Part shown: positions 1-9,125 of the stretch, in pieces | How positions within the stretch are numbered: the stretch's first letter is position 1 | Layout of the letters: each line of letters opens with the position of its first letter | Origin: Planctomycetia bacterium | Lineage (GTDB): Bacteria > Planctomycetota > GCA-002687715 | Direction: 5' to 3' | Assembly: GCA_005790545.1 (NCBI GenBank) | Contig: SXUL01000088.1 | Span: forward strand, 1-64,000 | Length of the DNA: 64,000 bases | Made by a program: the position numbers and the translations under genes | The notes under the pieces: model-generated | The model's database searches: none | What the model saw: only the letters and a program-made list of their open reading frames with translations | What the model was told of the DNA's origin: nothing

Positions 1-1446
1 CTGCTCAAGGAAGCGGAAGGCGAGAACCGCTTGCGCCGCATTCTCGGGCCGGTTCAGCTCACTTCTCTCGGAGTGGGCGCGATCATCGGTGCCGGCATCT
101 TCGTCGCCACCGGCAAGGCGGCCTCCGAAACCGCGGGCCCGGCGCTCATGCTGAGCTATGTGGTGGCGGGCATCACCTGCGTGTTCGCGGCGCTCTGTTA
201 CGCGGAGTTCGCGTCCATGGTCCCGGTGGCAGGTTCCGCCTACACCTACGCCTATGCGACCCTCTGCGAACTCTTCGCGTTGATCATCGGCTGGGATCTG
301 ATTCTCGAATACGCCGTGGGATCGGCAACCGTCGCCAATGGTTGGTCTGGCTACTTGCAGCCCGTACTCAAGAAGATAGGGATCGAGTTTCCCGAGGCTC
401 TTCGATCTGCACCACTCAAATTCGACACAGCGACAGGCGATTTCGTCGCTACAGGCTCGTACGTCGATCTGCCAGCGGTCCTCATCGTGATCGTGGTGAC
501 CGCGATCCTCGTGAAGGGCATTCAGGAGAGCGCGTCGTTCAACACCATCATGGTGCTGGTGAAGCTCGCTGCGGTTTTCTTCGTGATCGGCGTCGGTGTT
601 TTCTTCGTGAACCCGGACAACTGGGAGAACTTCGCGCCCTTCGGCTGGACTGGCCTGAATTTCTTCGGCAATCACGTGGCAGGACAGACGGATGCAAGCG
701 GTGCGCCCGTTGGCATGCTTGCAGGTGCGGCCATCATCTTCTTCGCCTACATCGGATTCGATTCAGTTTCGACGCACGCCGAGGAGGCAAAGAATCCGAA
801 GCGGGACGTGCCCATCGGCATCATCGCGTCGCTCTTGATCTGCACCGTGCTCTACATCGCCGTGGTGGCTGTGCTCACAGGCATGGTGCCCTACAACCAG
901 ATCGACAAGAGCGCAGGTGTCTCGGATGCATTCGCGGATGTCGGGCTCACCTGGGCCCAGACGATCATCTCTATCGCGGGAGTGGCAGGTATCACCTCCG
1001 TGCTGCTGGTCATGATGCTCTCCGCGCCGCGCGTGCTGCTCGCCATGGCGCGCGACGGTCTTGTGCCCAAGGCCTTCTTCAGCGACGTGCACCCGAGATT
1101 CCAAACCCCATGGAAATCCACCTTGCTCATTGGCTGCTTCGTGGCTCTCATGGCTGGCACTCTTCCCATTGATGCGCTGCTCCACCTGACAAACATCGGC
1201 ACACTTCTGGCGTTCGCCATCGTGTGCGCTGCCGTGCTCATCATGCGGAAGACGCACCCTGAAGCGGCACGGCCGTTTCGTTGCCCGATGGTGCCCCTGG
1301 TTCCCATTCTCGGCGTTGCGAGTTGCTTGATGCTCATGTTCTCGCTGCCGGTCGAAAACTGGTGGCGGCTGTTCACGTGGCTGGGCATCGGATTTGTGAT
1401 CTACTTCGCCTACAGCAGACGGCACTCAGTTCTCCGCAAAGGCTGA
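1..1446 (+). CDS. APC-family amino acid permease (5' end outside window)
   Basis: Integral membrane amino acid/polyamine transporter of the APC superfamily. The frame is open from the first base of the window, so the N-terminus is missing; the first visible residues (LLKEAEGENRLRRILGP) are the usual cytoplasmic lead-in before TM1. The TM1 signature G-A-I-I-G-A-G-I-F-V is present, followed by about a dozen hydrophobic segments, a second conserved stretch F-F-A-Y-I-G-F-D-S near the middle, and a short basic tail. The length fits the cationic amino acid transporter subgroup. The next gene starts 3 bases after the stop and may be co-transcribed. Substrate cannot be read from the sequence. Confidence 0.9.
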   Translation: MLKEAEGENRLRRILGPVQLTSLGVGAIIGAGIFVATGKAASETAGPALMLSYVVAGITCVFAALCYAEFASMVPVAGSAYTYAYATLCELFALIIGWDLILEYAVGSATVANGWSGYLQPVLKKIGIEFPEALRSAPLKFDTATGDFVATGSYVDLPAVLIVIVVTAILVKGIQESASFNTIMVLVKLAAVFFVIGVGVFFVNPDNWENFAPFGWTGLNFFGNHVAGQTDASGAPVGMLAGAAIIFFAYIGFDSVSTHAEEAKNPKRDVPIGIIASLLICTVLYIAVVAVLTGMVPYNQIDKSAGVSDAFADVGLTWAQTIISIAGVAGITSVLLVMMLSAPRVLLAMARDGLVPKAFFSDVHPRFQTPWKSTLLIGCFVALMAGTLPIDALLHLTNIGTLLAFAIVCAAVLIMRKTHPEAARPFRCPMVPLVPILGVASCLMLMFSLPVENWWRLFTWLGIGFVIYFAYSRRHSVLRKG

Positions 1447-1449
1447 TCC

Positions 1450-1914
1450 ATGCTGAAGAACCTCCAGACAGCGAGCACGACGGCGCAAAACACCGCGGTG
1501 ATCCGTTTCACCATTCCGCGCGAAGAGATCCAGGCAGTGATGGGCCCGGCCATCGGAGAGGTGATCGCTGCTGCCATGGCGCAGCAGGCGGGACCTCTCG
1601 GACCGGTGTTCTCGTATCACTACCGCCTCGATCCGAAGGTGTTCGACTTCGAGGTGGGTGTGCCCGTGAAGGCGGAGTTCAAGCCGACCGGCCGCGTGAT
1701 TGCGGGCACGCTGCCCGCAACAAGGGTCGCCATCGCCGTTCATCAAGGCGGCTACGAAGGCCTCGCTGACGCTTGGGGCGAGTTCAATGATTGGGTCATC
1801 GAGCAGGAACTCACTCCGCTCGAATCGCTCTGGGAATGCTATGCCAAGGGCCCGGAATCCTCGCCGGATCCCGCACTCTGGGAGACCATGCTCTTCCGCC
1901 CGTTGGCGAAGTAG
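1450..1914 (+). CDS. GyrI-like small-molecule-binding domain protein
   Basis: A stand-alone effector-binding domain of the GyrI/AraC C-terminal (SOUL/GyrI) superfamily, 154 residues. Supporting features are the FDFEVGVPV strand, the GTLPATRVAIAVHQGGYEGL segment typical of this fold, the W-x-x-x-x-x-W-x-x-E helix, and the C-terminal ETMLFRPL strand; no DNA-binding domain is attached. Such proteins bind hydrophobic or cationic ligands, and some hydrolyse them. It begins 3 bases after the permease stop and runs convergently into the helicase gene, which ends 4 bases beyond it. Ligand unknown. Confidence 0.8.
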   Translation: MLKNLQTASTTAQNTAVIRFTIPREEIQAVMGPAIGEVIAAAMAQQAGPLGPVFSYHYRLDPKVFDFEVGVPVKAEFKPTGRVIAGTLPATRVAIAVHQGGYEGLADAWGEFNDWVIEQELTPLESLWECYAKGPESSPDPALWETMLFRPLAK

Positions 1915-1918
1915 TTCC

Positions 1919-4900
1919 TCAGGCTGGACGCTGCGAGGATGAGTTCCCCGGAGTGTCTTTGCCACGCACAGCACGAATGGCATCGGTGATGCGCATGACG
2001 ATGCGCGGGCCTCTGATGCGGAAACCCAGTTCGGCCATCGTTACGCGAATCAGTTCGTCCTCAGTGCGGAGGAGCCCGTCCGAGAGAATCCAGCGCACCA
2101 TGCTTTGCAGGTGCGAGTCCCTGTACGAGTCAATGCCGTCGTAATCATCCGCGAGGGAGGCCTCGCGATGCGGGACGTTCGGGCGCGGGAGTCTCCTTTG
2201 CGCTGAGCCACCGGCCGCTGACAGCGTGTTTGCCGATGCGCCCAAGGATGTTGCCGGCGCTGCTGTCGGCATCGCCGCGTCAGGAGCAAGCGGCTTGGTG
2301 GCGGCCTCGCGTTCCGTTGCGCGGGCCGCTTCCGCCTCTGCTTTTTGGCGTCGATCTGTTGCGACGTGTTCCGCGCGACGGTGCAGTTCCTTCAAGCGCT
2401 TGACCTCGCTGCTCTTCCGCTGGAACCAGTCCAGCGTGAACACATGGGCCAACTGCCAGCCGAGGCGCTGGAACTGCTCCCGGCGCAGGCGGTCGCGGTC
2501 GCGCGTGGTCGACTGTCCGAATTCCTCGATCCCGTCCAAGAGGATGCCGAGGATCGGCACGGTGGGTCTGAGTGGGTCCAAGGTCACGAGGTCGAGGCGA
2601 TTGCGGCCACGGCCCCAGCGGAGTTCGCAGGCAATGCCTTCGGCGCGGAGCGAGGCGGCGATGTCTTCCGCAATGGCGCTTGCGGGAACTGGTGTCGCTG
2701 CTTCATCGCTGTCTGCGGGCGCGTCATCCAGGCCGGCGCTCGCGGCGTAGTGGAGGAAGGCCTTCAGCAACCGCACGCCATCACCACCTGCGCGTGCAAG
2801 GTCGATTTCCGAGGCGTGGAAAGAAGAGACAATGGTCATGCGCTTTCGGGAACGCGTCACCGCGACATTGAGGCGCCGCGCGCCGCCGGCCATGAGCAGG
2901 GGACCGAAGCGATGGGGAAGCGAGCCATTGGGATCGCGCCCGTAGCCGACAGTGAGAATGATGGCATCGCGTTCATCGCCCTGGACGGTCTCCAGGTTCT
3001 TCACAAAGAAGCGTTCCTCGCGCTCCACCGTGAACCACTGTTCGAGGGCGGGTTCCTGCAGCACGGCGGCTCTGATGGCGTCATCCACGCGCTGCGCATG
3101 CTGGATGCCCATGGCAATGACGCCGAGAGACTCGTGCGGTCGCTGCCGCGCGTGCTGCAGCACTTCGCGCACCACGGCCTCCACTTCGGCGGCGGGACTC
3201 AAGGTGCCCTTGTCACTGCCGGGTGCATCCACGACCACGGCTCGCACCACCTGTTCGAGGCTCACGCCGGGGAAGGTGACGAGCCGTCCGTCATAGACAT
3301 GCACGTTGCTGAAATGGATGAGGCGTTCGTCGGCGCTTCTGTAGTGCCATGCGAGCATGGTGTTCGGAAGCGTGGCCTGCATGAGGTCGAGAATGCTCTC
3401 GAAGCCTTCACCTGCCAGAGATTCCTCCGCTTCGGCGAGTTCGTCACCACTCTGATCGCCTTTGCCGAAGAATGTGGTCGGCGGCAATTGCCGGCAGTCG
3501 CCGGCTACGAGCACCTGCTTCGCACGATAGAGCGCAGGTACGGCATCCTCGGGGAGGACCTGCGAGGCCTCGTCGAAAATCACGAGATCGAAGAGTTGAT
3601 CACTGCTCGCCAGCAACTGGCTGACGCTGAGCGGGCTGGCCATCCAGCAGGGTGCAATCTGCGTGACCACGTTCGGCGCACGCGCCAGCAGCGCGCGCAC
3701 CGGCAGGTGGCGCATCTTCTTCGCCGTTTCGTGCTTCACGACGTGCGTCTCGTCCGGATGGCGGTCCATGGCCGCGACGGCATGTTCGGCATGACGTCTG
3801 CGCACCAGTTCGGCAGCGAGGCGCCGACACTCGGCGTCGAGGTGCGCGAATTCAGCGATGACTTCCTCATGCACGCGTCCATCGAAGATTGCGAGGTCGG
3901 GGTCAGTGGCGACAGCGCGCTCGAGCATGGATTGCAGCAGGGACCACTCCAGGCGGAGCTTCCACCATTCTGACGTGACCGCCGGATTGCTGAAGTCATC
4001 GAGGAGACCCTCAAGGCCGGCGGCGGTCAGTTGCGCGCGTGCCTCATTGAGGGCAGGGAGGCGCCAGAGATTGGCCGCATCCGCGCTCAGCGCTTCCAGT
4101 TGTTCGGCGATCTTGGCGAGGGGCACGCGCGAGGGCGTTGGCAATGCAGCACTGGCCACGAGGGGTTCGAGCGCTGCCGCGAGACTGTTGGCCGTGCTTG
4201 TCGTCGCGCCGTAGCCGCTCGGGCGCAGGGGCGGCGAGTCCGGCAGCGCGAGCGTCCTCCAGCGAGCGAAGCGTTCTGCAAGGGCGTCGGCCTCCCGCGC
4301 GAGCACCGACACGGGCAGTGGTGCAGCGCGAAGACCATTCAGCGTGCGACGCGCGGCGCGGAACGAGCTGTTGAAGAGGAAGGCCAACGTGCGGGGGAAA
4401 AACCCACGCTTGGCTGGTTCGAGCGTGCTGGCAAGCGCTGCAGCATCGAGGGCGAAGACGCCGTCATGCCAGTGTTCGTATGCCACTTCGAATTCTGCGA
4501 GTTCGGTCGTGAGCGCCAGGATTGACTCAAGCGTTGTGGGCTTGCGCAGGCCATGCTCGGAGGCCAGCGCCGCCGCCGCGCGCTCGAGTTCCCGTGTGAG
4601 GGTGAGCGCTTGTCGCACACCGTCGTGGAGTTCACGCGCGGCCTCCGGCGTGCGGACATCCACGCCGTTCCATGGTGACGGCGAAGTGCGGAGGAAGAGC
4701 GCCGAGAAGGGAGCGGCGCTGTCGAGCCTGTGCCAGAGGTCCTGAATGCTGTCGGGCGTGAGAGCAGCGAGCGCCGTTGCATCAGGTCGCACGCGCGTGC
4801 GGGTTTCTGCAGGGAGTTGCATCAGTCGACCGGCGATGGCTGCCAGCGAGAGGCCGAGAGGAGCGCGCGGAAGGGACATGCGGCGCGCATGGGCAGCCAG

Positions 4901-6154
4901 CGTTGTGCGGCTCTTCTCGAAGCGACGCTGAATGGCCTCGCTGTCCTTGACAGGTGGGCACTTGGCGATCGAGTCGAGCGCCGTCCGGAGTTGGCGCATC
5001 ACTTCGCCGCGCTTCACTCCCGTGCCGTGAAGATCGAGCAGCAGGTGGCCGAGGGCCACTTCATCGCGCCGGAGGCGCTTGGCCACGGCTTCGATGGCAG
5101 CACTCTTCTCGGCTACGAACAGCACCCGGCGTCCCGTCGCCATGCAGTGCGCAATGAGATTGGCAATGGTCTGGCTCTTTCCGGTACCAGGTGGACCCTG
5201 CACCACGAGACTGCGACCCGTTTCGGCAGCCAGCACCACCCTTTGCTGGCTGGCATCGGCGTCGAGCACGAGAAAATCCCTGGCTGCCGGACGGGCATCG
5301 AGTTCTGCGCCGGACGTTTCGAGCAGGACCGCACCATAGGTCGCGCGTGCTGTGGCATCGCCCACCATCGCGCGAATGAGGGGGCTCCTGTCCACGATCG
5401 CCGCGTTGTCCTCGATGTCCTTCACCATCGCGAGCTTCGCGAAGTGGAGGTTGGCAAGGAACATGTCGCGCGAAATCCGGAACTCGGGCACTTTCGCGGC
5501 AACGGACTTCTCGAATTCAGTCAGCAGCGACTCCCAGCGCAGCGGCATGTCCTTCGAGTCCTCGTCGAGGAAGCTCTCGACAAAGGCCTCTGGATCGGTC
5601 TGGCCGAGCGCGGCGGCTCCGAGCACGCGCAGCATCACGGGATTGAGTTCTGGTTCGAGGCTGATTTCCAGTTGGGGCCGCCCGGGGGTGAGCGTGCTCA
5701 CATGGGCCGGCAATAACAGCACAGGTGCGGAGTAAAGCGTGCCGTCATCCTTCGCCTTCCAGGTGGCGAGCCCGATTCCGAATCGCAGCGTCTCGACGCC
5801 GCGCTCCTCGAGGTATTCGAGGTTGCGATGCTGCAGGTTCTCCAATGCCGCGCGTGCAAGAGAGAGGGCCTCCGCCGCACTGCGCGCCAGATGTGGCGCC
5901 TTGTCGTCGCCACTTCCTCGGAACAGGATGGCGAGGTCCTGATGTGAGAGCTTGCCGGTGCGAAGGAGCTTGTCCACCAGCGCAGGTTCCTCGCCGAGGC
6001 TGAGGATGCCTTTCCGCGTCGTCTTGAAGTTGAGTAGCGGATTCCTGCGCGACGTGTCGATGAGGCGTCGGACCCATTCCGCGCGGGTGGCTTCAAGGCG
6101 GCGTGCAAAGGCGGCCTCGGTCGACCCTGCAACCACGGTTTCATTTCCTTCCAT
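1919..6154 (-). CDS. DUF4011 - SF1 helicase - MTES_1575/Vsr-like nuclease - DUF3320 protein (Hhe-like)
   Basis: A giant single-gene helicase-nuclease of 1411 residues. The N-terminal DUF4011 region shows WVRRLIDTSRRNPLLNF near residues 27-43. The ATPase has Walker A GPPGTGKS at 320-327, a DEAS Walker B, motif III GDCRQLPPTTFF, motif V VQGDERDAIILTVG and motif VI NVAVTRSRKRM. A restriction-endonuclease-like domain follows (RLDLVTLD, then RDRDRLRREQFQRLGW), then a linker and DUF3320 (ELGFRIRGPRI) near the C-terminus. The order matches the Hhe type reported among anti-phage candidates; the defence role is inferred. In the nuclease the usual E-C-D-G reads L-L-D-G, so cleavage activity is doubtful. 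There is no companion gene; neighbours are unrelated. Confidence 0.88.
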   Translation of the reverse strand: MEGNETVVAGSTEAAFARRLEATRAEWVRRLIDTSRRNPLLNFKTTRKGILSLGEEPALVDKLLRTGKLSHQDLAILFRGSGDDKAPHLARSAAEALSLARAALENLQHRNLEYLEERGVETLRFGIGLATWKAKDDGTLYSAPVLLLPAHVSTLTPGRPQLEISLEPELNPVMLRVLGAAALGQTDPEAFVESFLDEDSKDMPLRWESLLTEFEKSVAAKVPEFRISRDMFLANLHFAKLAMVKDIEDNAAIVDRSPLIRAMVGDATARATYGAVLLETSGAELDARPAARDFLVLDADASQQRVVLAAETGRSLVVQGPPGTGKSQTIANLIAHCMATGRRVLFVAEKSAAIEAVAKRLRRDEVALGHLLLDLHGTGVKRGEVMRQLRTALDSIAKCPPVKDSEAIQRRFEKSRTTLAAHARRMSLPRAPLGLSLAAIAGRLMQLPAETRTRVRPDATALAALTPDSIQDLWHRLDSAAPFSALFLRTSPSPWNGVDVRTPEAARELHDGVRQALTLTRELERAAAALASEHGLRKPTTLESILALTTELAEFEVAYEHWHDGVFALDAAALASTLEPAKRGFFPRTLAFLFNSSFRAARRTLNGLRAAPLPVSVLAREADALAERFARWRTLALPDSPPLRPSGYGATTSTANSLAAALEPLVASAALPTPSRVPLAKIAEQLEALSADAANLWRLPALNEARAQLTAAGLEGLLDDFSNPAVTSEWWKLRLEWSLLQSMLERAVATDPDLAIFDGRVHEEVIAEFAHLDAECRRLAAELVRRRHAEHAVAAMDRHPDETHVVKHETAKKMRHLPVRALLARAPNVVTQIAPCWMASPLSVSQLLASSDQLFDLVIFDEASQVLPEDAVPALYRAKQVLVAGDCRQLPPTTFFGKGDQSGDELAEAEESLAGEGFESILDLMQATLPNTMLAWHYRSADERLIHFSNVHVYDGRLVTFPGVSLEQVVRAVVVDAPGSDKGTLSPAAEVEAVVREVLQHARQRPHESLGVIAMGIQHAQRVDDAIRAAVLQEPALEQWFTVEREERFFVKNLETVQGDERDAIILTVGYGRDPNGSLPHRFGPLLMAGGARRLNVAVTRSRKRMTIVSSFHASEIDLARAGGDGVRLLKAFLHYAASAGLDDAPADSDEAATPVPASAIAEDIAASLRAEGIACELRWGRGRNRLDLVTLDPLRPTVPILGILLDGIEEFGQSTTRDRDRLRREQFQRLGWQLAHVFTLDWFQRKSSEVKRLKELHRRAEHVATDRRQKAEAEAARATEREAATKPLAPDAAMPTAAPATSLGASANTLSAAGGSAQRRLPRPNVPHREASLADDYDGIDSYRDSHLQSMVRWILSDGLLRTEDELIRVTMAELGFRIRGPRIVMRITDAIRAVRGKDTPGNSSSQRPA

Positions 6155-6291
6155 GCGATGTTGCTCCGTAACAGGTGCCGCTCTCTTCGTGCTGACAACT
6201 TCGCCGCGCTCCAGCCTGTATTCCCGAGCGCAGAGCCGCCGAGATTACCACTCTTCGCCGACCTGCTTCCGCAGCGACCTTCACGGCGCCT

Positions 6292-6540
6292 TCAAATGCG
6301 GAGTTGAATGGGGGCGAATTCGAGGGCGGCGCGGGGATTGGCAGCGAAGAGGATGCCCGGGCGTTGGTGGAGGCCGGCCTTGGTCAGCACCTTCATGGGT
6401 TGTTCGCACACCCCTGCGAGGATGATGGTGCCATGCGCCTTGAGGATGGGATGCATCGTGCCTTCGAGTGCCACGAGCCCTGTCGCGTCCATGGCGTGAC
6501 TGTTCGTGCGTGCGCGAGCCACAGGAACAAGCGCTCCGAT
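6292..6540 (-). pseudogene. Remnant of a SulP-type permease STAS domain
   Basis: On the minus strand a short stretch reads as the end of a SulP anion permease STAS domain: MDATGLVALEGTMHPILKAH, then G-T-I-I-L-A-G-V-C-E-Q-P-M-K-V-L-T-K-A-G-L, then a tail with A-A-L-E-F-A before a TGA. The D-A-T-G-L phosphorylation-type loop and the LAGV-x-x-Q-P spacing are distinctive. There is no permease domain upstream: that space is taken by the plus-strand DUF1801 gene, and the frame becomes low-complexity before about 6540. I read it as a decayed 3' end. A real small STAS protein with an unusual start is possible but less likely. The rest of 6155-6637 shows only the helicase promoter region. Confidence 0.5.
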
Positions 6541-6624
6541 TTTCGCTGGTTGCTGCCGCGAAGATGCCGTCATCTGATCGCATCTCGCAGCAAGTTTGAT
6601 CGCGTGTGAGGCTGCCTGCTGCTG

Positions 6625-6630
6625 TAGACT
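6625..6630 (+). promoter_or_regulatory. Putative -10 box (TAGACT) of the DUF1801 gene
   Basis: TAGACT ends 7 bases before the ATG at 6638 and no Shine-Dalgarno lies between them, the arrangement expected for a leaderless transcript. The same layout recurs at several other genes of the window. Confidence 0.4.
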
Positions 6631-6637
6631 TGGCGTC

Positions 6638-7009
6638 ATGGTGAAGACCGCCGTCGGCAGTCTTGAAGAAGAAGACTTGATCGGGGCCGTGCGGAAGCTC
6701 GTCCTCAAGGCCGCTCCCGGCATCGAAGAGGGCGTGAAGTGGAACATGCCCAGCTTTCGCACCTGTGAGTGGTTCCTGACGTTGCAGAGTCGTCCGGAGA
6801 AGCCGCTCTTGCTCGTCTTTCACCTCGGTGCCCAGCGGAAGCCGCAAGCGGGCGACCTCAGGGATCGCGTGGCGGACCCATCACACCTGCTTCACTGGCG
6901 AGGCTTCGACCGTGCGACGGTTGAACTCGAAGACACCGCCGCATTGAAAGCCATCTCCCGTCAGTTGCCGCGCCTCATCCGAGCGTGGATCAAGTGCCTC
7001 GAAACATGA
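6638..7009 (+). CDS. DUF1801 domain protein
   Basis: A 123-residue cytosolic protein of the DUF1801/YdhG-like family. Supporting residues are the early P-G-I-E-E-G-V-K-W-N-M-P-S-F, which matches the family core where a conserved E/K-W-x-x-P-x-F-x motif occurs, and a later HWRGFDRATVELED region. Function is not established for the family. The ATG at 6638 was preferred over an upstream in-frame codon because the family begins there and a TAGACT box lies 7 bases upstream. It runs convergently toward the Cys/Met enzyme gene with about 190 bases between them in which I see no further gene. Confidence 0.7.
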   Translation: MVKTAVGSLEEEDLIGAVRKLVLKAAPGIEEGVKWNMPSFRTCEWFLTLQSRPEKPLLLVFHLGAQRKPQAGDLRDRVADPSHLLHWRGFDRATVELEDTAALKAISRQLPRLIRAWIKCLET

Positions 7010-7201
7010 TTCCGCCAGCGGCAGCAGACCAACCGGCCCTCTCGAGTCGGTTGAAGGCTGCGCGGGATGCGCTGGTGCTCTACGCATCAACGAAGGTCCG
7101 GGATGGGGATGCGCGTTACGGGATCACGGTGCCGCAGGCGAAGTCGAGAGTGCCGCTCTGATGCAAGGGCAAGCAGGATTCGTGCGCCGCGTGGCCGCGC
7201 G

Positions 7202-8416
7202 TTAGATCTTCGCCAGTGCGCGTGCGAGTTGTTCCCAGCGTTGTTCGAGAGAGCCAGTCAGCCCGACAGAGATGCGCACGAGCCCGGGGCTGATTCCGGC
7301 ACGACGCAGATCCTCGGCGGCCAGCTCACTGGAAGTGCTCGCAGCGGAACAGGACATGAGGGTGTCGAAGTAGCCGAGACTCACCGCCATGTAGCCGAAG
7401 CGTTCTTCGTTTTGCAGGGTCTCCATCAGGCGCTCAGCGCGTTGCTGCGTGCCGAGATCCAGAGTGATGAGTCCGCCATGGCCATAGTCCGGGTGGCGCA
7501 GGCCTTCCAACAGCGCGTGGTCTGGATGCGAGGGGAGGCCCGGATAGGAGACCGGCAAGCCGCGTTCCGCAAGGCGCATGGCAAGAATGAGGGCGCGTCG
7601 TCCATGTTCTGCCATGCGCAATCCGAGATGTGGCAGGCGCAAGCTCACTTCGAACGCGGCGCGCGGGTCCATCGTGGGACCAAGCAGCATCAGCGTGCCC
7701 GTGTGGAGATCCATCATGGAGGAGATGAAGGCTGTGCTTCCCACCACCGCGCCACCGATGATGTCGCTCGCACCATTCATGAACTTGGTCAACGAATGCA
7801 CCACGATGTCGGCCCCCATCTGGATCGGGCTGAGGGCCATGGGCATGAAGGTGTTGTCGATCACCAGCGGAATGCCGTGCCGTTTCGCGATGGCTGCGAG
7901 CGCCGGAACATCCGCCACGCGCAGCGTCGGGTTGCTGACAGATTCGGCGTAGATCATCCTGGTCCGCGCAGTGATGGCACTCTCCACTGCGGCGAGGTCC
8001 TTGCCGTCCACGAACGTCGTGCTGATGCCGCTCTTCAAGGGCAGGAAATCCCTCAGCAGTGCGAAGGTTCCACCATAAAGTGTGCGATCCGCCACCACAT
8101 GGTCGCCGTGGCCGGCGAGTTGAAGAATGGTGGACGAGATGGCGCCGAGGCCGCTCGCGGTGGCATACCCCGCTTCCGCTCCTTCAAGTGCGGCCACTTG
8201 TCTCCCGAGCACGTAGACCGTGGGATTGAAGTGGCGACCGTAGAGGTAGCAGCCACCCTGATCGGGTCCGCGTTGGCCGCGAAAGATCTCCGGCATGGTG
8301 CCGGCCTGCATCACCGTGAAAGTGGTGCTGGCCTCGATGGACATGTTGACGCCGCCATGCTCGCCAAACTCATGGCGCATGGAGGCGAGTGATTCCGCCG
8401 GATTGAAGCGTGGCAT
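7202..8416 (-). CDS. Cys/Met metabolism PLP-dependent lyase (trans-sulfuration family)
   Basis: A fold-type I PLP enzyme of the cystathionine gamma-synthase / methionine gamma-lyase family, about 404 residues, cytosolic. The PLP lysine lies in V-V-H-S-L-T-K-F; the cofactor-stacking region reads YATASGLGAISSTI, the tyrosine region DRTLYGGTFALL, and the PLP-ring Asp lies in LVIDNTFMP. ATG at 8416 (MPRFNPAES) is preferred to a longer frame because upstream residues are not family-like and a GAGGAG lies about 11 bases upstream. Members do either beta/gamma elimination or replacement on sulfur amino acids; which one cannot be decided here. It stands alone between DUF1801 and the glycosylase gene. 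Confidence 0.87.
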   Translation of the reverse strand: MPRFNPAESLASMRHEFGEHGGVNMSIEASTTFTVMQAGTMPEIFRGQRGPDQGGCYLYGRHFNPTVYVLGRQVAALEGAEAGYATASGLGAISSTILQLAGHGDHVVADRTLYGGTFALLRDFLPLKSGISTTFVDGKDLAAVESAITARTRMIYAESVSNPTLRVADVPALAAIAKRHGIPLVIDNTFMPMALSPIQMGADIVVHSLTKFMNGASDIIGGAVVGSTAFISSMMDLHTGTLMLLGPTMDPRAAFEVSLRLPHLGLRMAEHGRRALILAMRLAERGLPVSYPGLPSHPDHALLEGLRHPDYGHGGLITLDLGTQQRAERLMETLQNEERFGYMAVSLGYFDTLMSCSAASTSSELAAEDLRRAGISPGLVRISVGLTGSLEQRWEQLARALAKI

Positions 8417-8480
8417 GCAGCAGGCACTCCTCGATGGGGTGCAAAATAGCAGCGCCGCGCGCGCAGGAAGCCGGCTCTGA

Positions 8481-9125
8481 TCAATCTCGTGCGGGCGGAC
8501 TCGCCACACCGAGGTCGAGCGCGGACCAGAGGAAAAGCGCTGCCGTGGTGGCGTGCGGACGCCAAGGCTTGGCGATGGTCTGCAGCACACGTGGGCCGGG
8601 TTTGTTCTTCAGACCCCAGGCGAGTTGCACCGCACGCACAAGCCCGCCATCACCAAGGGGGAGCACGTCGGGACGGCGCAATCTGAACATCAGGAACATT
8701 TCGGCGGTCCAGGGTCCGACGCCCTTGATCTTGCAGAGTGCCTCGCGCACGCCGTGGTCGCTGAGGCGGCGCAGCTGCTTGAGTTCGAGTCGGCCTGCTG
8801 CATCTGCGGATGCGAGTTCGCGCACGAAGCGGGCCTTGGAGCCGGACAGACCCGCTGCCCGGAGCGCGGGGACGGGCACGGCCAACACGCGCGTTGCCGT
8901 GAACTCGCCGGGGACCAAAGCGCGCACTCGGGCGAAAATCGTGCGTGCGGCCTTGCCCGAGAGTTGTTGCGCCACGATGGCACTCGCAAGGGCCTCCAGC
9001 GGCGGCCGGCGGTCGATGGTGAACAACTCGGGCGTGCCCTTGGCTGCGGCGCGCACGCGCTGAATGAGTGCCGCGAGCACGGGATCGCGGGTCAGGTGAC
9101 GCTCGGCGGCGGAAGGAGCGCGCAT
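8481..9125 (-). CDS. DNA-3-methyladenine glycosylase II (HhH-GPD family)
   Basis: Base-excision repair glycosylase of the AlkA type, 214 residues. The helix-hairpin-helix reads K-I-K-G-V-G-P-W-T-A-E-M-F, and the catalytic aspartate sits in L-P-L-G-D-G-G-L a little further on. The N-terminal half contains the conserved A-I-V-A-Q-Q-L-S-G-K-A segment. The start ATG at 9125 overlaps the stop of the upstream metalloprotease gene as TGATG, which supports this start and translational coupling. The protein should remove alkylated purines. No adaptive-response regulator is nearby. Confidence 0.88.
   Translation of the reverse strand: MRAPSAAERHLTRDPVLAALIQRVRAAAKGTPELFTIDRRPPLEALASAIVAQQLSGKAARTIFARVRALVPGEFTATRVLAVPVPALRAAGLSGSKARFVRELASADAAGRLELKQLRRLSDHGVREALCKIKGVGPWTAEMFLMFRLRRPDVLPLGDGGLVRAVQLAWGLKNKPGPRVLQTIAKPWRPHATTAALFLWSALDLGVASPPARD

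Noticed and set aside
2345-3973. Plus-strand open frame of 542 codons
   Set aside because: Antisense to the helicase core, where motifs I-VI are on the minus strand.
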